A stretch of DNA of 64,000 nucleotides from Sthenelais limicola (GCA_942159475.1 OW804096.1:18314906-18378905); one strand, 5' to 3'. Numbered from the stretch's first letter, positions 1 through 11,336 are shown. Notes: generated by a model not told the origin, from the letters alone. Made by a program: numbers and translations.

Positions 1-233
1 AGGCGAGAGAGGGGGGAGGGGTGGGGAGAGGTGAGGGGAAGAATGGATAGCGAGAGGGGTGGAGAGAGAGGTGGAGGAGAAAAAGCGAGGGAGGAGAAAG
101 AGGGGAGGGACAGTGTGGGAGGGACAGAGAGGGGAGAGAGAGAGAGCGGGGGAGATGGAGAGAAAGAGATAGAGAGGAAAAGAGAAAGGGAGGAGATAGA
201 GGGGGTGGGGAAAAAAAGAGGAGTACAGGAAGG

Positions 234-274
<41 letters not shown>

Positions 275-437
275 AAGGAGGGGAGCAAGAGGAGAAAGAC
301 CGAGAGGACAGTGAGAGAGTGAGACAGAACAGGCAGGGGAGAGAGAGAGAGAGAGAGACACACACACACACACACAGAGTGGAGAGAGAGAGAGAGAGAG
401 AGGTAGGGAGAGTAAGAGAGAGAGAGAGAATACACCA
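1..437 (+). repeat. GA-rich polypurine tract
   Basis: Almost pure purine on the + strand, built from GAGA and GGAGA units, with a short (CA)n stretch near 358-376. It continues off the left edge. The open frame through it only reflects the lack of T-containing stop codons. Confidence 0.95.
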
Positions 438-831
438 TACAAGTCACAGTACAAAACACTGTATAACACAACAAGTATATTTAACACTATATCCATATAA
501 TGTAGTCAATCTGATAATTTATGCCGCTTTGTGATTGGATGAGAATTTATTGTGTAATACGACACTACCGCCCCCTGCTGAGCGTGACCCGATCTATTCT
601 CCTGACATGTAAAGTAAAGTTAGCAGTGTGATTTCTGATTTAGTTTAACAAATTTCCTCTCTTTGTGCTGCCTATTCATGCCCTGTTATTAGCTAAGTAC
701 CGCCGACTATCACTTTTCTCTCTAAGGATTACAAAATGTAGGATTTCCTTTTAAATGGAATGTGTTGCTAAGCGACTTGACAGATGGAAAGTAGCAGACG
801 ACAATTGTACTTATGCTTTTTAAGGGTATTT
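438..831. other. unique intergenic DNA
   Basis: AT-rich to mixed sequence with no coding signal or recognisable repeat. It contains one copy of the recurrent decamer GTCGTCTGCT on the minus strand at 793-802, just before the Family A copy. Confidence 0.6.
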
Positions 832-1071
832 GGGTGAAATCGCCTGAAAATGTACAATTCGTCTTCAGCAATCCTCTCAAATAACCAAAATTTAAGACAG
901 AAATGAGGTTCAAAATTCAATCAAACATAACCAAAATGATTGTTTGAATCAAGGCAATACCAAATATACTCAGATAAACCTAGTGTTGGAAATTTGTCAG
1001 CCTAAATTAATCAAGCAGAATTTACTAGATGTGTGGATCTGCCTATTCTGCATTTTCTGAAGATCTGACCC
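832..1071 (+). mobile_element. Family A MITE, full length, ATTT target duplication
   Basis: The element starts GGGTGAAATCGCC (variant left end) and ends with GATCTGACCC. The flanking bases are ATTT at 828-831 and ATTT at 1072-1075, a perfect 4-bp duplication. It is 240 bp long and non-coding. Confidence 0.9.
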
Positions 1072-1924
1072 ATTTGCGGTTGTTCATTGGTTGTGCACTT
1101 AGATTTGCACAAAACATTCAGGGATTATCTTTCACTACATAAGAATAATTTTTTTTTTGAAAAATAGTAAATGTCACCAAATTCTATACACATATATTGG
1201 AGGTCATTATGCTACAGATTTAATTTTTAAAAAATGTACATGTAAAAAATGTACATCGATTTGGAGGGGGGGGGGGGGGGAGGAATTGTGATCATCTGAA
1301 TGTTACCCAATTTCAGTAATTACAGAGATAATAAACTCTAGAAAACATAACTTAAAACAGATGTAGCAGAAAATGAATTGTAGATGTTGACAATCGTGCA
1401 CCAACACATCTAAACTTAAGATAACAAGGAAACATTTAAAATATTTAGAGTAGCTGAGCTCTGTCATATTCATAGTCATTTATAGGGAAAAGAAGAGGGG
1501 AATTCTATGATTACTTCTGAAATTTTGTCGTAGGGAAAAAGTATTGAATCAAAATGACTCAGAGCTTGGTTAAGAAATAATGAATCAAATATAGATAATC
1601 ATCTGGGACTAGTTTTGAATACAAACCAACTATTCTTCTCTCAAAATCCTTGTTTTGCTTTGATTTCTTTAGACCTATTGGACTGGAAACTCTCCAAATT
1701 AGATTAATTATTTAATAAATCAGATCCTGCTTCTTCCCCTTATATGCACACATTCCGAAACCTCTCTCCTTTGTTGTGCTTTATACTTGCCAAATCATTA
1801 TAAATTTGTTTTGAAACCTGACATTTATTTTGTCAAATTCTCTTCATTATCTGGTGATCTTCAAAGGCAAAGTTTCCCATACAAATCAGAGAATGAGAAA
1901 TGTTATCTGTCTCACCTTTGTTTT
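1072..1924. other. AT-rich unique intergenic DNA
   Basis: No gene or repeat family recognised. A poly-G run lies at about 1265-1280. The remainder is low-complexity AT-rich sequence with frequent stops in all frames. Confidence 0.6.
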
Positions 1925-2160
1925 GGGTCAGATTTTCAGAAAATGTACAATTCAACTTCGCCAATCCTCTCAAATAACCCAAATTTCAGACGGAAATAAA
2001 GGTCCAAAGTACAGTTCAACCTTACCAAACAGATTGCTAGAATCACTGTAATGTCAAATATACTCGAATTTACCTAGTATTGACCAAATTGCAGCCTAAT
2101 TTAGCAGAATTTACTAAATGTGTACTGCTGCCAATTGTACATTTTCTGTAAATCTGACCC
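1925..2160 (+). mobile_element. Family A MITE, full length, TTTT target duplication
   Basis: Complete copy of 236 bp from GGGTCAGATTTTCAG to CTGTAAATCTGACCC. It is flanked by TTTT at 1921-1924 and TTTT at 2161-2164. Confidence 0.9.
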
Positions 2161-2686
2161 TTTTGTTTGTTGATCGAGGGCTTTTAGAGCTCTCCGCTCA
2201 AGGCAATCAGGTGCCACCCTTTAGTAAGGTGTGGGTGGGTGGGTAAATTGGGGCTGTTGTAAAGCTGCAGTCTAAGCTAAAAAAGACCAAAAAGACAAGA
2301 TTTTCTACTTTGTTCTCTTCTCTCCCAACCCATCAGAAAGACATTCGACCAACATTTTGTATAATATTACCCTGTTGATTTTGCTACTGGGATTCATGAC
2401 AATCCGAAATTCTTTGCTGCGATAGTTTCCCTTATTACTCAACGGCTCTTGTTTTCGTACTGCCAATTTGACTTCAAATTATCGTATAAACATGTAACAG
2501 CAGCAAAGCATTGATATCTTATTTGGTCAATGTTGTCGAAATAGCTTTAAAGTTGCATTCTCAGCTAATGTGGTCAAACTATACACTATATAATATCTTA
2601 GCAGGGTTAACCTTTGTCCTATGGCAATTACCAGCTGAACGAATATATTTCTGATCCTATGATAGTTTTAATTGATTAAGGGATTA
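2161..2686. other. unique intergenic DNA
   Basis: Mixed-composition sequence with a short GTGGGTGGGTGGG run near 2229. No coding or RNA-gene signal seen. Confidence 0.55.
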
Positions 2687-2784
2687 AGGGAGGGGGAGAG
2701 AGGAGAGGGGGAAAGGAGAGAGGGGGAAAGGAGAGAGGGGAAAGGAGAGAGGGGGGAAGGGGAAAGGGGGGAAAGGAGAGTGGG
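2687..2784 (+). repeat. GA-rich polypurine tract
   Basis: Repeated GGAGAGAGGGGGAAA units, closely related to those in the tract at 3193-3556. Confidence 0.9.
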
Positions 2785-3192
2785 GACAAAATAATTTTAA
2801 CTGTAACACTTATCCTTTGGCGTTTTAACTGTTTTCACCATCAGGACGTTTTACCCCCACCGCTCTGTCTCTAGTTGACTCCCACTAATTTCTCAATGCA
2901 CTTGTACATGTCAAGCTGAACTAATCAATTGCCCCTGCTGGTATAAAGCCCACTGATGGGCAGATAAGGTGAATCAATAGTCAATGAGGCTCAAGTGTGT
3001 TTATCTCTGTCACATGTGTACCCATACAAACAAGCATTTGTATTGTGTAGGGTTTATTTTTACAAACCTGTTTCAACAGTGGATGACATGAACACCATAA
3101 TTGTTTTGTTTTTTCGATGGTGAAAATAACATAATATTTACATAATAATTATTGGGAAAATGAAAACGAAAATGATATTTTGAAAAGGACGG
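2785..3192. other. unique intergenic DNA
   Basis: No recognisable gene or repeat. AT-rich, lying between two GA tracts. Confidence 0.5.
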
Positions 3193-3556
3193 CTGAGATG
3201 AGAGGGAGGAAAAGGGGATTGAGGCAGAGAGGAACATGAAGAGAAAGAGGAGGGAGATACAGAGAGGCGCGGGGGCGACTGAGAGAGAGGCAGATGGAGG
3301 AGAGAGGGGGAAAGGAGAGAGGGGAAAGGAGAGAGGGGGAAAGGAGAGAGGAGAGAGGGGGAGAGGAGAGGGGAAAGGAGAGAGGGGGAGAGGAGAGAGG
3401 GGGGAGAGGAGAGGGGGGAAAGGAGAGAGGGGGAGAGGAGAGAGGGGGAGAGGAGAGAGGGGGGAGAGGAGAGAGAGAGAGGGAGAGTGAGCCACAGGGG
3501 TAGAAGGAGAGAGTGGAGAGAGAGATACAGATGGCGGGGGTGGGGAGAGAAAGACT
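3193..3556 (+). repeat. GA-rich polypurine tract
   Basis: GGAGAGAGGGGGAAA and GGAGAGGAGAGAGG units over 3290-3480, with slightly degenerate edges. All long open frames over it, on either strand, are low-complexity artefacts. Confidence 0.93.
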
Positions 3557-3891
3557 ATTGGTGTAATTAATGTATACATATATTATGACATTATATCTAT
3601 TATTGTTTTGACTAAATGTGCTATTTTTATCTTACAGGTGAGTCCATGTTTCACTACACGAGGTTTACACCTGCAACAGGTGCAGTATAATAACCCAGGG
3701 TTGATCTGGTCATGTCATCATTAGGAAAATATGTTTTAAATCAGCCCCACACCAAGGGCCGACCATGTCCGACCAGCCTATGACTATACACATAATACAA
3801 TATTATACAAGAACCATTGCTAATCATAGAAAAGAGCAGGGTGTCTCATCCCTTTAGCATGTTTCCTCCCGCCCAGATATGACAAATATAT

Positions 3892-4285
3892 GGGTCAGAT
3901 TTTCAGAAAATGTATAATTCACCTTCACCAATCCTCTCAAATAACCCCCATTTAAGACAAAAATCAGGTTCAAAATACAGTTCAACTTAANNNNNNNNNN
4001 NNNNNNNNNNNNNNNNNNNNNNNNNNNNNNNNNNNNNNNNNNNNNNNNNNNNNNNNNNNNNNNNNNNNNNNNNNNNNNNNNNNNNNNNNNNNNNNNNNNN
4101 NNNNNNNNNNNNNNNNNNNNNNNNNNNNNNNNNNNNNNNNNNNNNNNNNNNNNNNNNNNNNNNNNNNNNNNNNNNNNNNNNNNNNNNNNNTTAAACTGTA
4201 TTCTGAACGCCATTTCTGCCTTAAATTTGAGGTTATATGAGAGGATTGGTGAAGGTCAATTGTACATTTTCTAGCGATTTCACCC
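3892..4285. mobile_element. Family A ends in inverted orientation around an assembly gap
   Basis: 3892-3990 is the CACCTTCACC half of Family A in + orientation. 4191-4285 is the same half inverted, ending CTAGCGATTTCACCC. A normal copy has different halves at its two ends, so this is either two opposed copies or a palindrome around missing sequence. The flanks are ATAT and ATAA. Confidence 0.75.
3991..4190. other. assembly gap (200 N)
   Basis: Exactly 200 unresolved bases, the same length as the gap at 39079-39278, so a placeholder of unknown true size. Confidence 0.99.
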
Positions 4286-4520
4286 ATAATCTTTATTAGT
4301 TATTTTAAGTGCATAAAGGATGAAAACATAACATTCCGTCGTAGAAGGTCTATCATTTTTTCCACATAACAGTAAAACTAAACTTCAATATTTTTATGTA
4401 AAAAAAACAAACCTGTCCTAGATAACATAATTATACCAAAAAACTCTCTTCCCTGCCTTCTAATCATGGCAATAATAACTCACACACAAGGCCAAATATA
4501 AGAACCATGCGGGAAAAGGA
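4286..4520. repeat. upstream copy of a ~235-bp local duplication
   Basis: Matches 4920-5145 with moderate divergence. Shared blocks include CATAACAGTAAAACTAAACT, AAACCTGTCCTAGATAA and CTTCTAATCATGGC. A Family A end precedes both copies. Confidence 0.8.
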
Positions 4521-4608
4521 TAAATACTCAGTATACCTGAGTATATATTTTTTAAAAAAATAATTTGTTATGTAGAACTTCTGAACCCCATTTATGTCTT
4601 AAATTTGG

Positions 4609-4866
4609 TGAGAGCGAGTGAGATTGGTTGCTTCACGCCCTTATCAACACATTGAAGGTTATATCAAGGGCGGGAGAGCTGAGAGTGGAGTGAGTGAGAT
4701 TGGTTGCTTTACACCCTTATCAACACATTGGAGGTTATATCAAGGGCGGGAGAGCTGAGAGGGAGGCAGTTTATTGGTCATACCCAGGAAATAGAGATAG
4801 AGAAGAAGGGAGGGAGGGACAGAGAAAAGAGACAGAAAGGCACTTATGGTCTTACCCTGGACCATT
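4609..4866 (+). mobile_element. Family E SINE-like insertion with 11-bp target duplication
   Basis: The insertion is bounded by identical CTTAAATTTGG at 4598-4608 and 4867-4877. It carries two tandem copies of the 5' module (GAGTGAGATTGGTTGC, then CCCTTATCAACACATTG, then GGTTATATCAAGGGCGGGAG), a purine-rich middle, and an end reading GGTCTTACCCTGGACC. The interrupted host is a degenerate Family A copy spanning roughly 4560-4935. The TSD length suggests retroposition. No clear RNA polymerase III box was seen. Confidence 0.75.
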
Positions 4867-4919
4867 CTTAAATTTGGTTTATTTAAGAGATTGGTGGTAG
4901 TGAATCATTGACAACTGCA

Positions 4920-5145
4920 CCCACATTTTTACTAGTTATTCTAAGCACAAAATGGTGAAAACATTGAATAATTACGTCGTAAAATATCTATCATTTGTCA
5001 CATAACAGTAAAACTAAACTTGATTTTTAAAAAAAAATAAAAAAACCTGTCCTAGATAAGATAATTTATACCAGTAACTCTCTTCCCCTGCCTTCTAATC
5101 ATGGCGCTAATAACTCACACACAAGGCCAACTATAAGCACCCTGT
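4920..5145. repeat. downstream copy of the ~235-bp local duplication
   Basis: Diverged duplicate of 4286-4520, offset by about 630 bp. The offset includes the 258-bp Family E insertion present only in the second copy's upstream flank. Confidence 0.8.
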
Positions 5146-5503
5146 GTTGACAACAGAAGCTAATAGTCCATTGTAATCCTCCGGATTACTTTGTTTACTG
5201 TCGCTCTGGGGTCTATACTTATATTCTTTTCTCACTAGGTGTTCTTGTCCCTGAGGCATTATTCAGATTTATTAGACTTCTATTGTTTTGTTAAGACTTT
5301 GTGGGGGGGGGGGGGGGGAATTAAAAAAAAGCCAAAAAAGTAGTAAATTCAAGTGGTCCCTGACATTAAAAACAAATCTGAAAACATTGTTTTTATTGTC
5401 CTTTTGGTCCAAGTTCTGGTATTTACCTTTAACTGGAATAGGGGACGAGGGGGTGGTTGTATATGCCCCTTGCCTCCTCCCCCATCTCTGTCTCTCCCTG
5501 CAT
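5146..5503. other. unique intergenic DNA
   Basis: Contains a poly-G run near 5304-5319. No gene or other repeat recognised. Confidence 0.5.
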
Positions 5504-5728
5504 GGGTCAGATTTTCAGAAAATGTACAATTCACCTTCACCAATAACCCAAATTTTAGACAAAAATCAGGTTCAAAATACTGTATAACATAACCAAACAG
5601 ATTGTTTGAATCAAGGCAATACCAAATATACCCATATATTCCTAGTGTTGATGATTTTTCAGTCCAATGTAGCAGAATTTACAAAATATGTTGATCTGCC
5701 AATTGTACATTTTCGGAAAATCTGACCC
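5504..5728 (+). mobile_element. Family A MITE, full length, GCAT target duplication
   Basis: 225-bp copy flanked by GCAT at 5500-5503 and GCAT at 5729-5732. The left half has lost about 10 bases after CACCAAT relative to other copies. Confidence 0.9.
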
Positions 5729-5958
5729 GCATACTTCCCCTCACCCCCCGCAAGGAGGCAGAGGATGGCCTGTCAGTGTGTATTGTTGCTAGGCCGGTAA
5801 TTGGCGTCTATTGTACAGTAATGACTCCTAGACTGACGGATACTGGAGGTAAAAAACACAACAATTCATTAATAACTCTTGTCTTCAAAAGCCAGCCCGG
5901 CCGACTTCACACATACCAGGGGTGTCAGGAGATACATAGATTACTCACAGGGACAGGG

Positions 5959-6315
5959 GGGGGGGGAGACAGAGAGGTGGGTGGGGGTGATACAGGATAG
6001 AGACATAGGGAGAGTGAGAGAGACAGAGAGAGGGGGAGGGGGGTGAGAGAGGGATAGACACATAGGGGAAAGTGAGACAGAGACAGAGAGGTGGAAGGGG
6101 GTGAGAGACAGAGAGAGAGAGAGAGAGGGAGGGAGAGAATGGGAGTGAGAGACAGGGGAATGAGAGAGAGGAAAAAGGGGTTGGGAGAGCTAAGAGGGAA
6201 AGAAGGGAGGGAGAAGGAAAGTGAGGGAGATGCGGGGAAAGGGAGAGACAGGAAAAGGGGAGAGAGAGGGAGAGAGAAAGAGGGAGAGAGAGGAGAGACA
6301 TTAAGGTGAGGGGCA
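5959..6315 (+). repeat. GA-rich polypurine tract
   Basis: GAGAGACAGAGAG and GGGAGAGAG units. No coding evidence on either strand. Confidence 0.93.
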
Positions 6316-6350
6316 CAGAGAAGGAAGGAGCTGGGTCAACACTCGATCAC

Positions 6351-6455
6351 CCCCCCCCCCCCCCTCCCTCACCCTCACCCCCCCCTCACCCTCACCCCCC
6401 CCCCCTCCCTCACCCTCACCCCCCCCTCACCCTCACCCCCCCCCCACACACACAC
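6351..6455 (+). repeat. C-rich tandem repeat (CCTCACCCTCACCCC)
   Basis: Alternating poly-C runs and CCTCACCCTCA blocks, followed by (CA)n to about 6460. Regularly spaced C runs are typical of i-motif forming DNA, with potential G-quadruplexes on the minus strand. Confidence 0.85.
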
Positions 6456-6581
6456 ACCTCAGATATTCCATAAACCCCTCCTGTACATTGGTCTTTGGGG
6501 TTTTTTTTGTGTAAAGGTACCTGCCCTCGAGCTCCTACATTTCTAATGCTCTTGTGTACGTTTAACCTAACATGAACATAT

Positions 6582-6826
6582 GGGTCAGATTTTCAGAAAA
6601 TGTACAATTAGCAACTCGACACATTTGGGAAATTCTCCTAAATTAGGCTGAAAAATGATAAATACCGGGAATATCTGAGTATATTTGGTATCGCATTGAT
6701 TTAAAGTATCAGTTCTGTTATGTTAAACTGCATTTTAAAGCTCATTTTTGTCTTAAATGCGGATTATTTGAGACGATTGCTGAAAGTGAATTGTACATTT
6801 TCTGAAAATCTGACCCATATACATTC
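6582..6826 (-). mobile_element. Family A MITE, full length, ATAT target duplication
   Basis: Inverted copy. The CACATTT half comes first, and the element ends GTGAATTGTACATTTTC then TGACCC. It is flanked by ATAT on both sides. Confidence 0.88.
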
Positions 6827-7021
6827 CACATTTACCTGGTTGGTTTGTAACAACCTTTATACTTTTTTGGATTTTCTATTATTTTCTACCACAAAAAGGT
6901 CGCATAACAGTAGACAGGAAATAACAGTTTGCATGCTCAGGCTAAGAATGGCTATGATAGCCTTCATGTACCTCTCGACTTTATCAACCCATCTACATTG
7001 TTATTAATGTCAGAGGAATGT

Positions 7022-7256
7022 GGGCCAGATTTTTAGAAAATGTACAATTGCCAGCTGTACACATTTAGTAAATTCTGCAAAATTATGCTGCAGTTTGGTT
7101 AATACTAGGTAAATTCGGGTATATTCGGCACTGCATTGATTCTAGCAATCTGTTTGGTTAGGTTGAACTGTATTTTGAACTTTATTTTCGTCTTAAATTT
7201 GGGTTATTTGAGAGGATTGATGAAGGACAATTGTACATTTTCTAGTGACTTGACCC
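7022..7256 (-). mobile_element. Family A MITE, full length, eroded target duplication
   Basis: Inverted 235-bp copy with GGGCCAG at its left end and the variant right end CTAGTGACTTGACCC. The flanks ATGT and GTTT no longer match. Confidence 0.87.
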
Positions 7257-7718
7257 GTTTAATAGTGGTACATTATTATGGTGGAAGCGACTGACACGTG
7301 TGGGTTTAATTGTAGCTTTGTGCCCCGGTCTTATACAACTAATTATACTAATCATGTATTGTTGGACGGGACGGACAGGAATTTAATTATTGCGGAAATG
7401 AGTAATGTTTCTCCCTTTGGTAGGAATTTCGATGGCTCATTTATAGACAGTGATCTCCCATGTTAATTTTGGATCTGGTAAACAGGGTTCTCCCTCGTCT
7501 CGCCTTCGTAAGAGAAAGATAATTGAACTTTCATTTCTGCTAACACAAAGACGATACATTTTGATGCAGAGAAGAAAAGTCTTTTTTTTTTATCAATATA
7601 TCACTAACCAAAGATATTTTGAATAAATGAGTTTTGCTAAGATATAACAGAGAGTGTTAATCTTATATTTAAGCTCTTTGGAGATAAGTTAACTATTTGA
7701 ATTAGCACAGTAGTATAT
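7257..7718. other. unique intergenic DNA
   Basis: A 62-codon frame at 7278-7466 begins MVEATDTCGFNC. It matches no family I know and has no supporting context, so I do not call it a gene. Confidence 0.5.
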
Positions 7719-7924
7719 GGTTCGGATTTTCAGAAAATGTACAATTCAACTTCACCAATCCTCTCAAATAACCCAAATTTGAGACGAAAATAAAGTTCAA
7801 AATACAGTTCAACGTAACCAAACAGATTGCTAGAATCACTGCAATGCCAAATATACCCGAATTTACCTAGTATTGGCCAAATTGCAGCCTAATTCAGCAG
7901 AAATTACTAAATGTGTACAGCTGC
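7719..7924 (+). mobile_element. Family A MITE lacking its right terminus
   Basis: The copy is normal from GGTTCGGATTTTC through AAATGTGTACAGCTGC, then switches abruptly to (TA)n sequence. The final ~30 bp including the right inverted repeat are missing. Confidence 0.85.
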
Positions 7925-8084
7925 GATATATATATAAATATATCTTTAGACATCTTTAAAATCAGTTAAAAGCACTACTGAATCGGTTGTGGAGAGTTAA
8001 AGAAAAAATTAGAAAAAGCAGAGAAAAAAAACCTAAAAAACACAAGGTACACGACATTAATGTCATTAGAATTGTAAGAGCCCC

Positions 8085-8150
8085 GATGGCAGTCTATGTT
8101 GAATAAAACCTTTTATTTTTTTTAAATAAAATAAATAAAAATGTTAAAAT
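8085..8150 (+). mobile_element. possible 3' end of a retroelement
   Basis: GAGCCCCGATGGCAGTCTAT is followed by GAATAAAACC and an A/T-rich tail with several AATAAA-type signals. It lies close to the truncated edge of the preceding Family A copy. No reverse-transcriptase coding sequence is present upstream. Confidence 0.35.
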
Positions 8151-8399
8151 ATCGGAGCTACCTGTACCAATGTACATGCACTATAATGTCTCTTTTCTCT
8201 GTTGTCTAGGTGAGTCTTGTACTATAATTATATCTAGCTGCACACAGGTAAGTACTTGAAATACTTCTCGTCATATCTACCGTGACAACACAGCAAAATA
8301 TCTTTTTTTTTGTTTTTGTCTGGAACAAAAAACAACAGAGGAAAATGTGTGTGTGGCGTCGTATAATACGACGTTTCAGGTATTATAAGGTGTTATGTC

Positions 8400-9450
8400 A
8401 AGGTATAAATTACTTTAATCCTATGCTTTTATTTAATTAATACTATTATTATGTTATTTTTTCCAGGAAATCATTATTAAAAATATACCTTTTCTCACTA
8501 CAGGCTAATAAATAAGTTGTGATATTATGGTTAAACCTGTGTTTTATTCTCCGTCGCAGTTTGTTAATTATCATAAATGGAGTCAGCGTTTGGGAAAATG
8601 TCTCCTGATGATAAATATAATCGAGAATTCATTTAATCCGATTTTAATTACATGTATAGTTCTGGATATAAGAATGTGATGTGTTATCAAGCGTTAAATG
8701 TGATATTAAAATGAATAAAGGGTATATATACCTACCAACCTAATTAAGGGTTATAATTAAGTAAGGATTCCGCTCCTATATTTAAATATTATGATCATAA
8801 ATCATTCAGATTCATAATTTTCCACTATTATTATGTCATTTTTTATGTCTGGAAATCTGTTTTAAAGCATGTATGTAATTAGCTATGCTGTTGTTATGCT
8901 TTATTTTTCTACAGCAAACAACAGTATATTTAATTCAAATCATATTTTTATTCTGACGCATTTTCATAATTATATGAAAATATAAATGTTTAAACAGTTT
9001 TCTTTTCTCGGATGGAATAAATAACATTACTTTGTTCATTATCTATGAATATCAATGAATTATATCCTGAAATAGGGAGCAGGGAGGTATAATGGTTCTT
9101 AGCAGTCACCCGGCGTCACTGCCAAAATGTCTCCTAATAATAAATTTAATCTATTATTAATTTAATCCCATTTTAATTACATCTGGGCTGGATATGAGTA
9201 TATGTTGAGGTATTAAGCATATTATTATATCTGATATTAACAATAAATGAAGGACCAAATCCTATACTATATATTTAAGTAACATTACCCCTTTCATAAA
9301 CCATCCTAATTCATATTTTCACTATTATTATGTGCATCAATATTTGTTCCTGTCATATTTTGTGTGCACTCTGTGATATATGAATATTAAATGAATTATA
9401 TTCGTTAAATAAGGAGCAGGGAGTTATAATGATTCATAGCATAAGGGTCC
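8400..9450. repeat. diverged ~520-bp local duplication in AT-rich DNA
   Basis: 8605-8720 resembles 9128-9252: both read GTCTCCT, then ATAAAT, then TTAATCC-ATTTTAATTACAT, then a GGATAT-GA-TAT block. 9063-9110 likewise resembles 9398-9440 (GGAGCAGGGAG, then TATAATG). Identity is moderate and the sequence is non-coding. Confidence 0.55.
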
Positions 9451-9664
9451 CTGAATACAGTTAGCATTAAATGTTTGTTCCTACCTATTGAATTGACCTC
9501 TACGTCAAAAGTTAGACAGATTTCCGTCTGAGGCCATTCCAGATAAGAGTTAATTCTTATTCTTCTTGTCTCAAATATAAGTTACATATATTTCTATAAT
9601 ATTAAAATATATGTTTTTTTAAATAATTAACTTTATAATTAAATCATAGTCTTCTCTTCTTAAC

Positions 9665-9873
9665 CAGTCAAGCTTCAGATCAGATAAGAATGGTATGTCA
9701 GTGATTGGACGCCTACTTCGCTAATCGGTTTCCAGGCCTAGGACTAGGTGTTCTAATGGGTATATAATGACTTTTTGCGGTCTTAATGGGATTATAATGG
9801 TACTTTGCAGTTTCAGGCATGGCGAGGCTTTCCCTCCGTTTGAAGGGACTCTCTCAACTTTGGGCCTAGACTG
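9665..9873 (+). mobile_element. Family C element
   Basis: Carries CAGATCAGATAAGAATGG, TTGGACGCCTACTTCGCTAA, TATAATGACTTTTTGCGG, and the terminal TTTGGGCCTAGACTG. About 37 bases beyond the end (to ~9910) are shared with the copy at 17191-17454, so both may be a longer subtype. Confidence 0.8.
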
Positions 9874-9910
9874 TTCCCTTCCTAAGAACCTCCCTCAGGC
9901 CATTGAACCT

Positions 9911-10260
9911 ACACTTCTCTGTAAACTGGAGGAAACTCCTTGTTTTAGCACTCAATAAATAACATTTATTGACCGTCTACTTCAATGAAATCTCAAACCT
10001 ACACATCCCGGCTCTCAGAGCTTTACAACTAGTGTTTACTCTCATATCATTGCCTCCTCAGCCTTAACTCTCTCTCAAAACATGGTCCGCACCAAATCAA
10101 GAGCTCCGCAGTGAATACAGTAGCCCCGCACTGAATGTACAGTCCCGCACTAAATGAAAGGAATTAATATTTGACTTTTGTTTCTAGAGGTCGTTGTGTG
10201 TACTCCACCTGACCTCTTGCGTCAACAAGTTGAACTGGGTGTGCCGCCGCTTTACAATGT
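9911..10260. other. unique intergenic DNA
   Basis: Mixed composition, including a short near-repeat of CCGCACTGAATG / CCGCACTAAATG at 10126-10158. No gene recognised. Confidence 0.5.
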
Positions 10261-10429
10261 GGGTGAAATCTTCAGAAAATGTACAATTTGCCTTCACAAA
10301 TCCTCTCAAATAACCCAAAGTTAAGCCGAAAATGAGGTTCAAAATGCAGTTCAACATAAGTAAATAGACTGTTTGAACCAAGGCAATACCAAATATACTC
10401 ATATATACCTAGTATTGACCATTTTTCAT
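10261..10429 (+). mobile_element. Family A MITE, right end missing
   Basis: Variant left end GGGTGAAATCTTCAG. Homology stops after GTATTGACCATTTTTCA, directly before the next full copy. Confidence 0.82.
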
Positions 10430-10439
10430 GATGGTTCAG

Positions 10440-10743
10440 GGGTCAGATTTTCAGAAAATGTACAATTCACCTCCACCAATTCTCTCAAATAACCCAAATT
10501 TAAGACGAAAATAAAGTTCAAAATACAGTTCAACCTAACCAAACAGATTGCTAGAATCAATGCAATGCCGAATATACTCGAATTTACCAAGTATTGACCA
10601 AATTGCAGCCTTTTTTAGCAGAATTTCCTAAAGGTGTACAGCTGCCAATTGTACATTTTATGAAAATCATTCTTCAGCCTAATTTAGCAGAATTTCCTGA
10701 ATGAGTAGTGCTGGCAATTGTACATTTTCTGACGATTTGACCC
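10440..10743 (+). mobile_element. Family A MITE with a duplicated right end
   Basis: Normal from GGGTCAG through the first ...CCAATTGTACATTTT at ~10660. The last ~65 bp (AGCCTAATTTAGCAGAATTT to the terminus) is then repeated, ending GACGATTTGACCC. Total length 304 bp instead of ~235. Confidence 0.85.
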
Positions 10744-11101
10744 ATATAGCATGAGGCACTTGATGTTGTCCTTAGATGAAACTTGTGTGTAAAATGCTTG
10801 CCTTTGAAAGGTTTCTTTTGAGAATGCCTTTGAATAAATTATTGAATTAATTACCAGTTGACTTGTGTCCTTGATTTATGCCGGAGATTGGTACCAACAA
10901 TGGATAAATTCATGTTTACCACAGATTTCATGTATCAAGTGTTAAATTACCAATATTTGTTACCCCTTTATGCCTACATAGAACTGTTTTCTTTTAAAAT
11001 ATTAAATGATATATAGAAAATGAGAATGATATAGATAGTTGGATGAATGTGATGTGTAATGAGAAATGAGAATATATTTACAGTCTGATAGTTCTCTATA
11101 T
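10744..11101. other. unique AT-rich intergenic DNA
   Basis: No gene or repeat recognised. Confidence 0.5.
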
Positions 11102-11336
11102 GGGTCAGATTTTCAGAAAATGTACAATTCAACTTCGCCAATCCTCTCAAATAACTTACATTTAAGACAGAAATGAGCTTCAAAATGCAGTTTAACATAA
11201 CAGAACTGATACTTTTAATCAATGCGATACCAAATATACTCAGATATACCCGGTATTCTTCATTTTTCAGCCTAATTTAGCAGAATATCCTAAATGTGTA
11301 GAGCTGCCAATTGTACATTTTCTGAAAATCTGACCC
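11102..11336 (+). mobile_element. Family A MITE, full length, ATAT target duplication
   Basis: 235 bp with near-consensus termini at both ends (GGGTCAGATTTTCAG and CTGAAAATCTGACCC). Flanked by ATAT on each side. Confidence 0.92.

Noticed and set aside
7278..7466. Small cysteine-containing frame MVEATDTCGFNCSF...
   Set aside because: Only 62 codons, no signal peptide, no similarity I recognise, in AT-rich DNA where such frames occur by chance.
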